A stretch of 64,000 nucleotides of DNA from Pictodentalium vernedei (Eukaryota > Mollusca > Scaphopoda > Dentaliida > Dentaliidae). A program made the position numbers and the translations under genes. Within the stretch, counting starts at the first letter, position 1, and each line of letters opens with the position of its first letter. Under the pieces are notes generated by a model that was not told where the DNA came from, ran no database searches, and worked only from the letters and a program-made list of their open reading frames with translations. Location: NCBI GenBank assembly GCA_031216915.1, contig CM062292.1:205737262-205801261 (forward strand), given 5' to 3'. Below are positions 31,955-43,979 of the stretch, in pieces.

Positions 31955-32989
31955 ATATTTTTTCAAATCAATTGTAATTGCTTTATTTTGTGACGAGTTA
32001 TTTTCGAAGACAGCTTGGAGGGAGGGGAGGGGGGAATCCACATAAGATGCAGAAATTACAAATTCTTGTGTAAACATTTCAGAATAAACGCTCAATCAAT
32101 CAGTCAGAGGTTATGTTTATTCTCTTTATTATAATAGACATACGTGGTTGTGTTGACAACAGTCACACACAAAATCTTTTTTTTTTAAAGTCTGACGATG
32201 ATATTCGTATGGCTTTTCCCACCTTATGTATAAAACTTGTGCAAGGCAATCAAACAGTAATCGCAATGGAATGTGGTAATAAATGTCAGTATCAAGCCGT
32301 TTGTGCATTTATGTGCGGCATGCCCATCCCCTCACGTTTTCTACGCTCATCTGCGATTGTCTTTTAGTACATCCCCGGCAGAAGTACACGAATAAACCCG
32401 GAATCACCCGATCAATTAGTCCCATTGCTGAAAGTTATTTTGTTTTATGAAATTGCTCGTCGCTTGATTCGCTGAGATTGGGAAACAATAGATTGATGAC
32501 GGGGCTGATTGATCGGCCTTGTCAGATTATTTTTGCAGCCAATTAGCTTGGTCAAAATGCAAGCTCTGCTGCTCTTCCCAAGTGGATTTGAATTTGAGTA
32601 TCTAAGGACTGCAAGGCAATGTTAGCCTGATCCTACTATACCAGTAAAATAGATCTTGTTTACCACTGGGAACTATTCACAAAAATTTCCCTTCAAATTT
32701 TAATATTTTTGCCTCCAAAACATAGCTTATGAACCCTCATTGGAATGATCTCATTCAGGCTGTTCCAATGAAAAGCCTTTAGATAGGTCAAATTTGGGGA
32801 TAAACTTGTCAAATCAATTACTGACCACCAGAAAAAACTTTTTTTGCAAAATTGACCACCTGCAATGCAATTTTTTCACCTCTTGGGGTTGTTGTTGGTG
32901 TCTGAGTATATCTATTATACTCACAAGGTCTAATTTCAACTTTGATTACATTTTACTGCAGAAAAACATGTGCCCTAACATTAACCCTT
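31955..32989. other. PSMB4 intron with a MITE fragment
   Basis: About 32700-32790 retains the CAAAACATAGCTTATGA and CATTGGAATGATCTCATT ... TTCCAATG core of the 1849-2097 MITE family without its ends. A T-run lies at about 32178. No gene was recognised. Confidence 0.5.
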
Positions 32990-33211
32990 TTAACCCTAGC
33001 AGCCTTTTTCCGGCAAGCAACATATGTCATAACATTAAATAGGATGGCTGTTCAGTAAATGTGTGGGGTAGACCAATAAATATTTTCAACAGCAGCCTCG
33101 AGGCTGCACATTGAAAATATTGATTGGTCTACCTCAAATAATGAATATGGTCTCTTCTAATTGCTGCCATTGAACTGGCATGGAAGATACCACTAGAGTT
33201 CAAAGGGTTAA
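32990..33211. mobile_element. piggyBac-like MITE with a different core
   Basis: TTAACCCTAGCAGCC at the left (a second TTAACCCTTT lies just outside at 32981) and CAAAGGGTTAA at the right. The core palindrome is GTAGACCAATAAATATTTTC and GAAAATATTGATTGGTCTAC around GCAGCCTCGAGGCTGC. A partial second member is at about 44813-44886. Confidence 0.7.
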
Positions 33212-33229
33212 GTCCCTAACTAAACTCAA

Positions 33230-34262
33230 AGTTATATGTTGCATATCTTCAAAGCATGTATAACCACATCCTAAAGTTCCAACCCTCTACATTAGAAACT
33301 GAGGGAGGAGTTGATTACGCTATGAAGATACCCTCAATTAAAAAACACTGGAAATTTTCTAAGTCGATAAAGGGAAATAATTTTGTTAAAAAATATTTTT
33401 TTGGGCAATCTTTATAGATGCTGGACATCTTAAATGTTTGTGTCACCATATCCTAAACTTTAAAATCTCTACATTACAACAGTGGTAGGAGTTGATAACA
33501 CCATGAAGGTACCCTCAATTAAAAAACACTCTAAATTTTATAAATATAAAGGGCAATTATTTTGTTAAAAAATATTTTTTCTTCAAACTTTATAGATGCT
33601 GCATATCTTCAAAGCATGTATAACCACGTCCTAAAATTCCAGCTCTCTACATTAGAAACTGAAGGAGGAGTTGATTATGCCATAAAGATACCCGCAATTC
33701 AAAAACACTGGGAATTTTCTAAGTCGATAAAGGGAAATAATTTCCATAAAAAAATTTTTTTTTGCAAACTTTATTTATGTTCCACATCTTCATTGTGTGT
33801 GTAACGATATCCTAAACTTTAAAATCTCTATATCACAAACTGTGGAAAGACCTCATTACACCATAAAGGGACCCTCAATTGAAAACCACTTGAAGTCAAT
33901 AAAGGGCAATAATTTTGCAAACTTTATATATGTTACATATCTTCAAGGCACTTGTAACCACATCCTAGTTTCAACCCTCTACATTAGAAACTGAGGGAGG
34001 AGTTGATTACACCACTGAGATACCCTCAGTTAAAAAACAGAGGAAATTTTCTAAGTTGATAAAGGGCAATAACTGTGACAAAACATAGTCATCTGACCTT
34101 CTAACTTGGTTATGTGCTGAATGTATTTTTGGATTGTGCAAAATTTCAGATGGTTGTCTTGAAAGGTGTGAGTGTCGTGTATGATACAACTTTGGGATGG
34201 ATGGATGGACTGACGGACACAGGGAATACTATATACTCCTGCCATACAGCAGGGGTATAAAA
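33230..34262 (+). repeat. Tandem repeat, five ~180-bp units plus an end module
   Basis: Units start near 33247, 33429, 33608, 33788 and 33941, each with a CTTCAAAGCATGTATAACCA-like block, TACATTAGAAACTGAGGGAGG, TACCCTCAATTAAAAAACAC and AAAGGGAAATAATTTTG. The array ends in GGATGGATGGACTGACGGAC and a small hairpin CTCCTGCCATACAGCAGGGG. Short plus-strand open frames here are products of the repeat. Confidence 0.8.
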
Positions 34263-35581
34263 ACAAACAATACTATGCATTAACCTCCCTTATTTGGAAA
34301 TATTCCTGTAATTTTGGAAACCATTTTGGTGGAATTTAACTTCCTGCATTCTGTAGTCAGATTTTCCAGCCCAGGACAGGATTTCACTTGTCAGTGAAAT
34401 ATGTATAACATGTAGTGATTAACTGATGTTCAGCATTCGCATCTGACATCAGCCGATTTTAAGTCATCGGTTGACCATCGGTAGAAGTGTTTGAACATCA
34501 GTTCGTGCCGATGGTTACATGGAACACCACAGGCTCAAAAGCATTCATATTTATGTTTGATTCACGTCTTAATACAAGCAGCAACAAGCTTGATAAGTTC
34601 CCATTATGATTGGCAGCAGAGTTGAAATGATTTGCTGATTATTTAACATTCACAATATCCCACTCCCAGGAAAAATTACACTGACAGCACCCCACCAGTA
34701 CTGTGAATTGCTGCTTCATCGTCTGACATCACTGTCAGTTCATTTGTAAATAATCTAGTTACCCAATTCTTCTTTAATCACTGTCAACACAAAGTGGACA
34801 ATAACAAATGAACATAAAATACACTCAACAGCTGATTGTTTTCACAGTTTGAGTATAACTTCAATGTTGTACTTGTTACTTATTTAGGTAAAGATTCTAA
34901 AAATAGTGTATGGCCATTTTTTGCATGGACTTCTGGGACTGGTTATCATTTGTGAAACATATATTTTTCCATTCAGGATTTTCCGGCATTAGACGTGTGC
35001 ATACAAATCTACGAAACTGAATGAATTGCAGTGTTAGAAGCTAATTGAAAACACAGCCATTATGAATGTATTTTCAGTCGTTGATTTCCACCCCACAACG
35101 AAAACAATCTGAATTACTGTGTACAAAACGGACCTACTTTTGTTTTGACCTGAAAATCCACGTAGGTTTTCGAAAATTTGAATTAGAACATAAAATCAGT
35201 TATTAAATTAAGTAAATAAATATATGTTATTTTACTGCCCTTTGATATATTTTACTCAATTTCATCTTGAAACTAAATTTAAATGGAGGTGCAATATAAA
35301 ATAGTGTGAGCATAAGTCAAGTATTTTCGCACTGATCAAAAATGCAGCGCTGTTAACATGTTTCTGCTGATGTCGTATTGTTATTTTGATACACACATTG
35401 ACTCGCTCTTGAGGAAAACAAACATATCAACATGACTGTACTGTAAAATTAACCCTATTCTATGTGTTCTTGAACATACTACTCATTTTGGTTGTGACTT
35501 CTGACATTGGCACTCACAATCGGCTGATTGTGTACTCAACTAATCGGCAAGCAGATGAAGTTGCAAATCCTTATCGGTTAA
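34263..35581. other. Intron sequence, nothing firm
   Basis: Inverted-looking stretches with CATCAGCCGATTTTAAGTC at about 34447 and CAATCGGCTGATTGTG at about 35518 may be remnants of an old TIR element. No coding signal. Confidence 0.35.
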
Positions 35582-35863
35582 TCTAATATATAAATGCCAA
35601 TGTCTCTCTCTCTCTCTCTCTCTCTTTGTTCTGGGTGAACTCCTCCGTTTCTCGACCGACCGATCTCAAATTTTGTACACAGGGGTCATTCGTCCCTGCG
35701 AGTAACATGGGATGTGGGATGAGTGCCGTGCCCGTGTGGGGTGACCTTGACCTTGAAATTGGTGACCATGAGCTTTTATTTCAAAACCGGCTGAGCCGAT
35801 CATATCTGTGGGTATACTGATATAACCATCTTCTCCCGTGCAATGCCGGGTAACACCCGCTAG
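35582..35863 (+). mobile_element. Non-autonomous Helitron-like element (282 bp)
   Basis: Begins TCTAATATATAAATG and ends CCCGCTAG. A hairpin CCCGTGCAATGCCGGG (35835-35850) lies 9 bases before the terminal CTAG. Flanking bases are A on the left and T on the right, the expected A|T insertion site, with no TSD. These are the 5'-TC / hairpin / CTRR-3' features of Helitrons. It contains a (CT)n tract at about 35607-35625. Confidence 0.75.
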
Positions 35864-38401
35864 TCACTAATAATTTGGACACATATAATCAAATTGTCCC
35901 CTGAAACTGAATGGATTTTTTCACCAATGATTCCTTTAATTAAACATGGTTTATGCTATAGGGGTAGGAGATCCCTTTTAGGGCCCTTTTCCCTTGATCA
36001 TTTTTCACCAAGACACTCAATATTCTTTGTCAATAATTACTAAAGTCAAAAAGAATGTAAACGCCATCATTACAGTAAAGTAACAAACTTCAGATACAGC
36101 GAAATGTGGTATGCCCATGGTTGTGTCAGCAATGAACTGAACGATTAAATGAAAATCAAAAGTACAATTCTCGGAATGGGTGTTACTGATAGGCATCTCG
36201 TGGCTGTGTTGACAGTAGACTGTACAATTAAATGAAAACTGAAAGTAGGTTGGGACTCAAGCATGCCTGTGACATAAATATGATACATGCATAATAGCGA
36301 AACATGAGTATGAAAGTGGTATGTCGTTTAACACAAAAACTGTGGACTGATAGATAAATATAACAGTCCAAAAATATTTTCATGCACCACGTGTATGAGC
36401 GTTGCGACCTTGATTAATTGCTGCAGTAACACTCGCATTCAGGGGAATAAATATGCTTTTTATACTATAGATAATATACAATATTAACATTGTGGTTATC
36501 CTGCTGACAGCTTCTTCAACTGGCGACATTGATAAGGCCCAAAAAATTTAATGGGTTTGGTTCTGGTTACATAGCAGAAAGAAACAGGGTCGTTAGGTTG
36601 GGATGTTTTGTTTTTTTTTGAATTTGTGCTTGAGTTAATTTTTAGGACCAAATTCTTCTAACATTTGTGACTGAAATTTTCTGCTTTGATATTCTGTTGA
36701 GTCTGAATTGCAAAATGACACCCAAAATGGCAGTTTATCACCAGATGCTTTCTTCGCGATTGCATCGGACATTTCGGGTGTAATTCCGCAACTTCAAAAT
36801 GAAACTGACTCGGAGGTGTCTTGATAATATTATCATCAGCTGTCCTCAGATTCTGAAGTGAAGTGTGTGTTCGCATGTCTCATTTTATCACGGGACGTGT
36901 TAAAATTAACGCACCTAAGTACATGAATAAATTTACATTTTAAGTGATTGTGGTAATGGACTTGAGTATCATTGTATTTATCTTGGAAGGAGAAGCACAA
37001 ATTACTTACTTTTGTTTATTTGAAAACAATGTACCTTGCATCGGTCTTGTACCAAACACTTGCGTGCACACTGTTTTGAAGGCAAGATGCTATCATGACG
37101 TCACCGTGTGCAAATAGCCAATCACTTTGAAGTACAAGTGTAAAACTACAGGGAATCCCTTGGAGAATCCCAAGAAAAATTTCTTGGTTTTAAATAGCAG
37201 GAACACAATTAGTCGAATGTTCAATGTGACTGACTACGCAACCTTTGTGTAATGCAGCACACGTGGTTGTGACTTTTCACCTCAACTTGTTTATGACAAA
37301 TTAGAGGTAAACAATGTTCTATCGTTTTCGTAATAATGGCGATTGTCAAAACAAACAACTTGAACAGTTTGGAACGAAAAGTAATAAAGAAAGGTCCCAT
37401 AGTCTATGAGGTTAGACAGGGTGGTAAAAAGGGAAAGACCCAAATTTAAACCATCAGTAATCTGCACCAGTGAGGTAAATTCACTTCTTGCAAACCGTGA
37501 TAAACAAGTTGAAATTTGGATACCAGAGTTAAAACAACTTTGGTATATAATTACCAATTATGATTAAATTTGCTGATGACAGTTTTGAACATGGTCCTGA
37601 TTATATATATATATATATATAAATCGGTATACCAAACAAGAGGCCCCAGGGGGCCTGAGGGCACTCACCTGACATGGTTGTCTAAATATGAAACCAGGGA
37701 CTTGACTTAAGCTGCATACGCCCCTCCTAAGAAAAGCATATACCGACTAGATTAAGCAATTGTGCCCACATAATACACAGGATTTTCCTTCTATTTTCAG
37801 TTCCTGCACTTTTACGTCCCAAAATTGAGTGTGTGTAATTGGGTATCCAGGCAGTCGTTTCAACATTAGACTTCTCCACCAAATCTCCATAAAAAGGAAC
37901 CCAACATTTTATCACCAGCGGCAATACTATTTACCAGGAAATTCAGATGAATTTTTCATAAAATCTAGTCATGGCTGCTTCACTGCAGCCATGACTACAG
38001 AGCTTATAATTCACGAGCAAATCAGAATCAATTCTCGCAAATGATTCTCACAAGGAAAACAATGAGAATCAACTGATTCACGCAAAATGTTCATTTGATT
38101 CTGGTCATTGATTCTAAAAGTGTCCTTACAGGCCTAGAGTTCTTTGTTGCCTCATAATAATAACTTTGATGTAGCAGTTGTGTCTGGTGGAGTCTTGGTT
38201 GACTATACAGCCAGCCAAGACCTTATTAGTACCACTACCAAGGCATTGTAATGCCCATCAGCATGAGCAACAAAAGCCTGTATGTTGGTCTTGTTGGAAC
38301 AAGTGTTCTGCATGTATATGTAAGACACAAAACACACTAAAAATTGGAACTATGCCGTAAGAAGTTAAACTCAAGTCAATATATAAATATGAGGTTTGTT
38401 T
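35864..38401. other. Intron sequence with a short repeat-end fragment
   Basis: 37606-37621 is an (AT)n microsatellite. 37637-37745 is the 5' end of the mollusc-type repeat (ACAAGAGGCCCCAGGGGGCC, then ACTCACCTGACATGGT). About 38197-38230 is a degenerate palindrome (GTCTTGGTTGACTATACAGC region). No gene was recognised elsewhere. Confidence 0.5.
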
Positions 38402-38679
38402 TTAACCCTTTACCTAACTTGCAGCCAAAAATGGCCAGAAAATAAACCAGAACAAGCCTACCACAGTCTAAAACATCTCATAAGTTTCTCAATAAAACTA
38501 TACAAATATAGAGATCATTAGAACCAGCTCGTCAAGCTGGTTCTAAATCATTAGAACCAGCTCGTCAAACTGGTTCTAATGATATCCATATTAGTATGGT
38601 TTTATTGAAAAAATTGTGAATTTTTTTTTTGAAAATGTGTGAAATATTTTTTAAAATACTGTGTTAGATAGAGTGTTAA
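38402..38679. mobile_element. TTAA-ended MITE with duplicated core
   Basis: Left TTAACCCTTTACCTAACTTG, right AGATAGAGTGTTAA (degenerate). The core CATTAGAACCAGCTCGTCAA with its complement GCTGGTTCTAA is present twice in a row (about 38516-38582). Outer arms AATAAAACTATACAAATA and TAGTATGGTTTTATT pair. Confidence 0.65.
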
Positions 38680-38885
38680 CAACAGATTGTGTACTGGTAG
38701 CACTTACAAGGGTATAACGACACTCTCAAAAACAAATTCCAAATTATTTATTGAAAATTTATTCTTGCAGCAGGAGTTGAGAATCAAAACTGATTCTCAC
38801 AAAATTTAATCCAGACAAATTTTAAGGCCTGGACCAGATTTCATGAAAATATCTTGAAAATACTCAGCAGGCTAAGAGTTAAAGG

Positions 38886-39585
38886 TAGAGATGGGCAGTA
38901 TTGGAATTTTCAGTTCGGTATCATTTTTGGTATTTTAGGGGAGTTTATCTCATTATCGGTTTGATATTCAGTATCTGACTTGACTGAGATTTGCTGATAG
39001 TACCAATGAGAAATTCACATCCGGAAAAACAGAATAAATTGTTGTAGTATTATTCTATCACAATGCTATAAATGACACTGCCAATGAGCTCAATAGTGTC
39101 ATTATGACCACAAATCATATCTACAGTAATTTTGTGACTTGTTCTGAATGCACCTCAATGTTTAAAGACCTGTATCAGGCTTTTGCGATCTCAGAGCCTG
39201 TGCCAGGACCATGCCATCTTTAGGAAGTCCGGCTGACAATAGACAAAACACCTGCGCAGTGATTTCTAGTCAGGTCTTGGCTGCATGTTAGGGCAGCCAA
39301 GACTTGACTAGAAATCACTGCTAAACAACTGGACATATACAGGTTGTAGTCTAGGGGAAATTCAGGACATTTGCGCAGTCCATTGAGGGTTAAACAAACT
39401 GAAAAGAAAATCAGTCACTTTTTTCACGAAAGTTATCAAGTCTCAACAGGGACTTATAAATAGTGAATGCAGAAAATTTTGAAAATTCAGACAGTTTCAG
39501 TATTCAATGATTGGTTCAGTTCGTTTTTTGGATGTCCCCATGATATTGGTATTGGTTCGGTTTTTCAGTATATTGCCATTCTCTA
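38886..39585. mobile_element. hAT-like non-autonomous element (700 bp) with perfect 8-bp TSD
   Basis: The ends TAGAGATGGGCAGTAT and ATATTGCCATTCTCTA are imperfect TIRs, with longer subterminal pairing through the CGGTAT / ATACC-type stretches. GTTAAAGG flanks both sides (38878-38885 and 39586-39593). TIRs of the type (C/T)AGAGATGGGCA with 8-bp TSDs are typical of hAT elements. A near-perfect palindrome (AGTGATTTCTAGTCAGGTCT arms) is embedded at about 39267-39324. No transposase ORF. Confidence 0.85.
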
Positions 39586-39748
39586 GTTAAAGGCCTGCAA
39601 TGAGGGGTTATAAGCTGAAATATTCAATCATTGAAGAATATTTTTGTGCAAGTCCCCTCCTCTAGTCATGTTATATGAATGAAGATATAAACAGTTACTC
39701 CACCCAAATTGAGAAGAAAAACGAGGAAAAAAAGAATATACAACTCAC

Positions 39749-39955
39749 ACTCTTTGTTCTATGATAGATTTAATAAATTGGAAATCTGCATAATCTCCTC
39801 CTGCAGCTAGTACTGTATTGTCTGTCACCTTCATTATTCTACTAATATTTCTATACCTTGCTAAAGCTCCATATGAGCCTAACATATCAGCAGCAATAGC
39901 CACACCACCATTGAACTTCAATCCGAGAACAGATGTACCAGTTACAGTTGGATAT
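39749..39955 (-). CDS. PSMB4: PSMB4 exon (207 bp), most 5' exon found
   Basis: Minus strand: acceptor GATTTTTCCAG, one base completing an Arg codon, then [58 protein letters not shown] and FIKSIIEQR, two bases of a Val codon, and donor [22 protein letters not shown] and GDYADFQ identify PSMB4, the non-catalytic beta-7 subunit of the 20S core. The exon encodes the start of the mature chain just after the propeptide. The first ~50 residues must come from one or more upstream exons that I could not locate between 39956 and the window end. Confidence 0.95.
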
Positions 39956-40054
39956 CTGGAAAAATCAAAAAAAGAGCATTCTTGCATTTACATTCACAGA
40001 ATAGGAGAATCGAACTCGACTGAATCACTTACCAAGGTAGATTTTTCATAGACC

Positions 40055-40659
40055 TGAAACGGTTAACCGATTAATCGATTAACCAATGATCAATGTCTTG
40101 ATTGATCAAAAAAGTAATTGATCGAATGACCATTACTTTTGAACTATTGTATTATATACAAGGGAACAAACTTGCTCCAAAACAGGCCCACGTTGTTACA
40201 CTGACTCACATCAGTTTCACGAGACAGAGTAAAGCATGCAAGTTACATGCGTACGTGCTGTCATACCTATTCACGTGCATGTATCAGTAGCTGGAAATGG
40301 TCATTCTTAACCCTTTACCCAATGCAGTTGAAAGACAATACTTGCAAAATAAATTTTTAAGTTATTGAAAAATTTCAATTTTTGTCTCAAAAACATATCT
40401 TACGACCCCTCATTGGAACGAGCTGGTCCCAATGAGAGGTCATAAGCCATGTTTTTGACACAAAAATTGAAAACGTAATAAAATTTGAATGGAGACTTTT
40501 GTATATAGCGCTGGCCGGTTTTTCACATTATGATGGGTAAAGAGTTAATATGCTGTAAATCATCAACGGTACGGCAGTTATTCAGCTACCTATTAGGGTA
40601 AGTGATTAATCGGTTAACCCATGTGATTAATCGATCAAGAAAACTCTTTAACCGTTTCA
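40055..40659. mobile_element. Composite TIR element, copy B, with a nested MITE
   Basis: Same outer ends as 1590-2216: TGAAACGGTTAACCGATTAA and TTAACCGTTTCA. Same internal order, including AACAAACTTGCTCCAAAACA, CAGAGTAAAGCATGCAAGTT, the nested TTAA MITE, and CATCAACGGTACGGCAGTTA. It sits 100 bp upstream of a PSMB4 exon. Confidence 0.75.
40307..40548. mobile_element. piggyBac-like MITE nested in composite copy B
   Basis: TTAACCCTTTACCCAATGCAG and GATGGGTAAAGAGTTAA ends. Core CTCATTGGAACGAGC and GGTCCCAATGAGAGG. It occupies the same position in the host element as 1849-2097 does in copy A. Confidence 0.75.
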
Positions 40660-41111
40660 GCAATGTTGAGTTTTTCAAAAATATTTTTGAAAACTTGCTT
40701 CAAAAACAAAGCTCTTGACCTCTCATTAGAATGAGTTTATTGTGTTTTTTTTTAGGCATATTATTATTATTGCATTCCTGCTTTATTTTCAAGGTGATAG
40801 AGTTGATAAATTGAAGGATTTTTAGAAATGTTCCAGGCCACCAATGTTAATCATCCAAAAAATAACACCAGTCAGAAAAAAACCCATAACAAAGACTTTT
40901 GTCATACAAAATTTGTTTAAAAAATGTGCTCAATCAAAATGACATCCCCAAGTGAACAATTTTATTGGCAGGTGGTGTCTTCCAAAATCAGTATGAAATT
41001 GTGACTTTAAAATTTTACCCATTTCTATGTAATTATTAGTATATTTTCAAGCAAGCATGATTAAAAAAAACAGTGTCTATGTACTATATATGTACATGAA
41101 TTTGTTTTGTG

Positions 41112-41357
41112 CAGTACAGTTGCCGTGGACTGGTCATAATTCATGTGTGGGCAGTGATGTCAGCGCATGCGTTTACCAGGTAATAAAAATCACCATCAGC
41201 AAAATTTTAATTATTGAAGCACTGGGATGTACCCGGTGCTTCATTAATTAAATTTTTGATGATTATTCCTATAATTAGTGTTTGGAATCTAATACTATTG
41301 CACCTGTGGAAATATTGCCCACCTGGGGAAAGTGACCAGTCCACAGCGGTCATACTG
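41112..41357. mobile_element. TIR element (about 246 bp)
   Basis: CAGTACAGTTGCCGTGGACT and TGACCAGTCCACAGCGGTCA ... ACTG form imperfect TIRs (GTGGACTGGTCA shared). The centre is a palindrome AATTATTGAAGCACTGGG / CCCGGTGCTTCATTAATT. No clear target-site duplication, so the superfamily is undetermined. Confidence 0.5.
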
Positions 41358-42059
41358 TAAACATCCAGTTTGCTCCGTTCTGTAGAAAGTAACTCAAATA
41401 ATATGTGGGCAGTTATTTACTTCTTGAAAAAGTGATGCAAAAATATAACTAAACACAACTGCATTTTAAGATTTCTTTATTAACTGGTAGGTACTAAATA
41501 AATAATACAGTACAGCCTACAATAAAGTAGAAACCGGGATGCGCTAACAACATGCTATTTGGGAGATAGTTGTGTCACATTCGTATCTGAATATTATGAT
41601 ATTTTTATAGCAATAAACCATCAGTTGGTTGTGATTTGGCCAGTCAAATGTCCTAATATTAAAGTAGTTATTAAAACTCACACTGGGTTTTTTGTCTTTA
41701 TGAACTCCTATAAAACAATCAAGCCCATCTTTGATCTCACTGTGACTCATGCCAGTGAGTTTGACAGCTTGTGTCTTTCACTGGTGAGATTGTGTTACAA
41801 TAGCTGATGAGCACTTGGTTCACAGATTCCTTAACCGTTTTTCAAACAAGCTTGGCACTTTTCCGAGAGATGTTTATTTTTCATAACAAAAACACAATTA
41901 AGTCCAAAGAATCTTTAGTTGAAAAAATATTTCATTGGTTGAAAGTGTGCGTTTCTGAAAGCTGCAAGTCATCCACACAGCACTCAGCAAAGGACTGGAG
42001 GTCGGATGTCTTAAGTAAAAAGTGAGTAATATATTTTTTCACTATTTAAATTTCCGGCC
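41358..42059. other. Unannotated AT-rich sequence
   Basis: No recognised gene or repeat. Short overlapping open frames on both strands near 41544-41807 show no family resemblance. Confidence 0.4.
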
Positions 42060-42600
42060 CGGCACACCCAGACCAGCTAAATCACTGGCAGTGTCGCCCC
42101 TGTAGGTTAAGATTTCATTTAAGTTTCAGCTCTCCTGGGCCCAAGCAACACTGTTGAAGGAGGCCTCAATGCTGCCCCCAATGTCGAATCTTGCTATTGG
42201 GACTTCATTGGGACAATCATGACCCAACATGTAGCGCCCCCTCAGTGGACCCCTGAGGTCATCTGCTAGCTGTGGCAATCCTTCCTCTTCCTCCCCTTCC
42301 TCACCTTGTCTCCTGGGCGGGTGGCTTTTGGTGCTGCATCTGACGGTTTGGTACTGCTCTCCCTTGGCCTGTTCGACCTGGACCATGGCATACATGTCCC
42401 AATTCAGTAAATACCATAAGGGATGGGTGTAATGGGTTTCAAGCCCCAACATACATGCTACCCAGCACGCCAAAACCTTTGGCTCCCCAGTGCAGCCCTC
42501 AACCTTCTCTCCAAACTGTCCATCCGGAGAAAGGTGCGAATGAGATGGGCTTGACTTTTGGCAGGTTCGTTTAACCTGTGATTTGGGATGATATGGTCGT
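42060..42600 (-). other. GC-richer block with an unidentified 115-codon open frame
   Basis: Base composition rises compared with both sides. The minus-strand frame 42473-42126 encodes a protein with an acidic run (GEEGEEEEGLP) and a segment ending GGSIEASFNSVAWAQES. I do not recognise a family. It could be an exon, a fragment of an old element or chance. No splice sites stand out. Confidence 0.25.
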
Positions 42601-42719
42601 TTGCACCTCCAAACTGCAAAATCGGCTAATTTTAAACATTTAAGTAGGCCATTTCGTTGTTTTCATGAATATTTCTATTTCATTTTACATTACCCCAATT
42701 CGTGCTTGATATCGTCCAG

Positions 42720-43250
42720 CCCTCGAAATTTGGAATATTTTACCACGGCAATCACTTGCTGCGGTAAATTCCATTTCCCACGGCATTGTTATGGCAACCA
42801 CAGAGGTGAACATCAATTCTGTGCATTATGTGGAGACGATGGGTTATAAGCCTCAGGCTTCATGTCAAATCTAAGACCGTATTTGTTTAGCTTAAAGTTT
42901 GTTCGCTTGGTTTCTTGGAAATAAATATAGTTTGAACTATAGAACATCACAAAGTACTGTACTAGGAGTGCAAGTTGCCTTTCATAACCCAAGCATTGAA
43001 TATCAGGACTGGCAGGTAACTGCCAGTCATGATATTCAATACTTGAGTTATATAATTAAGAGTGTGGCACGTTGCTCGTGACTAATAGTAACACACATCA
43101 TGGAAATCTTTACTACCAGCATACAAAATTATAAATTGAGAATCTAGGAAAAATATTACCACAGCATTTATATGCTGTGGTAAAACCAATTTACCACAGC
43201 ATTCACCACGGCAATGCCTATTGCTATGGATAATTTCGATGGCTGTATCA
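42720..43250. repeat. Inverted pair of palindrome-rich blocks
   Basis: TTTACCACGGCAATCACTTG at about 42738 and ATTACCACAGCATTTATATG at about 43155 each begin hairpins, and they face each other in a larger inverted arrangement with CACGGCATTG/CAATGCC stretches. Between them, 42984-43052 is a separate long palindrome (CATTGAATATCA.GACTGGC arms around GGTAAC). Probably a foldback-type element; the ends are not resolved. Confidence 0.5.
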
Positions 43251-43979
43251 TCGTTATCGAAAGTGAAAGAAAGCCCACCCTCTCCCTTTGACTTCAAAGA
43301 TTGAGAGCTTTGTATTTATAAGCTGGGTAGGCCAAGGGAAATCCAAGCTGTAATTGCATCGATGTCAATGAATACATCAACTACAACAGTTTGTTTTAAC
43401 GTAAAAAGATTTGCATGGCTCATATCAGCCATATTATAAGTATTCGCTCCTCTTCTTTTCATCCCCAAAAATATGAACGATGGTTATGAGAATATCGTGC
43501 CACGCACGCGTTTGTCTTGCAATATTCACCACAAAATGTTGAAAATATCGTGTGAATGCTATAAGAATATCGCCATAATTACCGGTAGGTGCTAATATGA
43601 CACCATTAACAAAAGAATATTGCCAAATGGTATACTTTGTTATAGGCTGGACTGTATGTGCCATTATGTGGACAGTATTTATTTCTCCAAAAAAGGTGCA
43701 TAAATATTTATAAACACAATGCATTTTTATATTTCTTTTTTAACTGATAGTGTACTAAAAGTTTCTTGGTTGCCAAAATTTGTTCACATCTTTGACTTAT
43801 TACAATGTATGGGAGAATGCTTATAGAAGAAATATCAATAAGGACATGATTTAGATAGGGTTTTTTGACAAATTAGGGCTTTCTGGTTCAGTGTCAGCTA
43901 ACAATCTCACAAACAGATGTAATCAATAACAAAATCAGAACGTTTGAGTGAAAGAAATCTTTTCTTGTCAAATATCAAA
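43251..43979. other. Unannotated sequence
   Basis: No recognised gene. A repeated word AGAATATCG occurs three times between 43488 and 43575. Confidence 0.4.

Noticed and set aside
40022-40045. Donor-like CTTG|GTAAGT on the minus strand as the end of a PSMB4 first exon
   Set aside because: Joining it to the exon at 39955 would create a stop at the split codon, the intron would be under 80 bp, and the sequence upstream is a repeat end.
41559-42025. Overlapping 70-80-codon frames upstream of the GC-rich block
   Set aside because: Open on both strands at once, no motif, no splice context; most likely chance.
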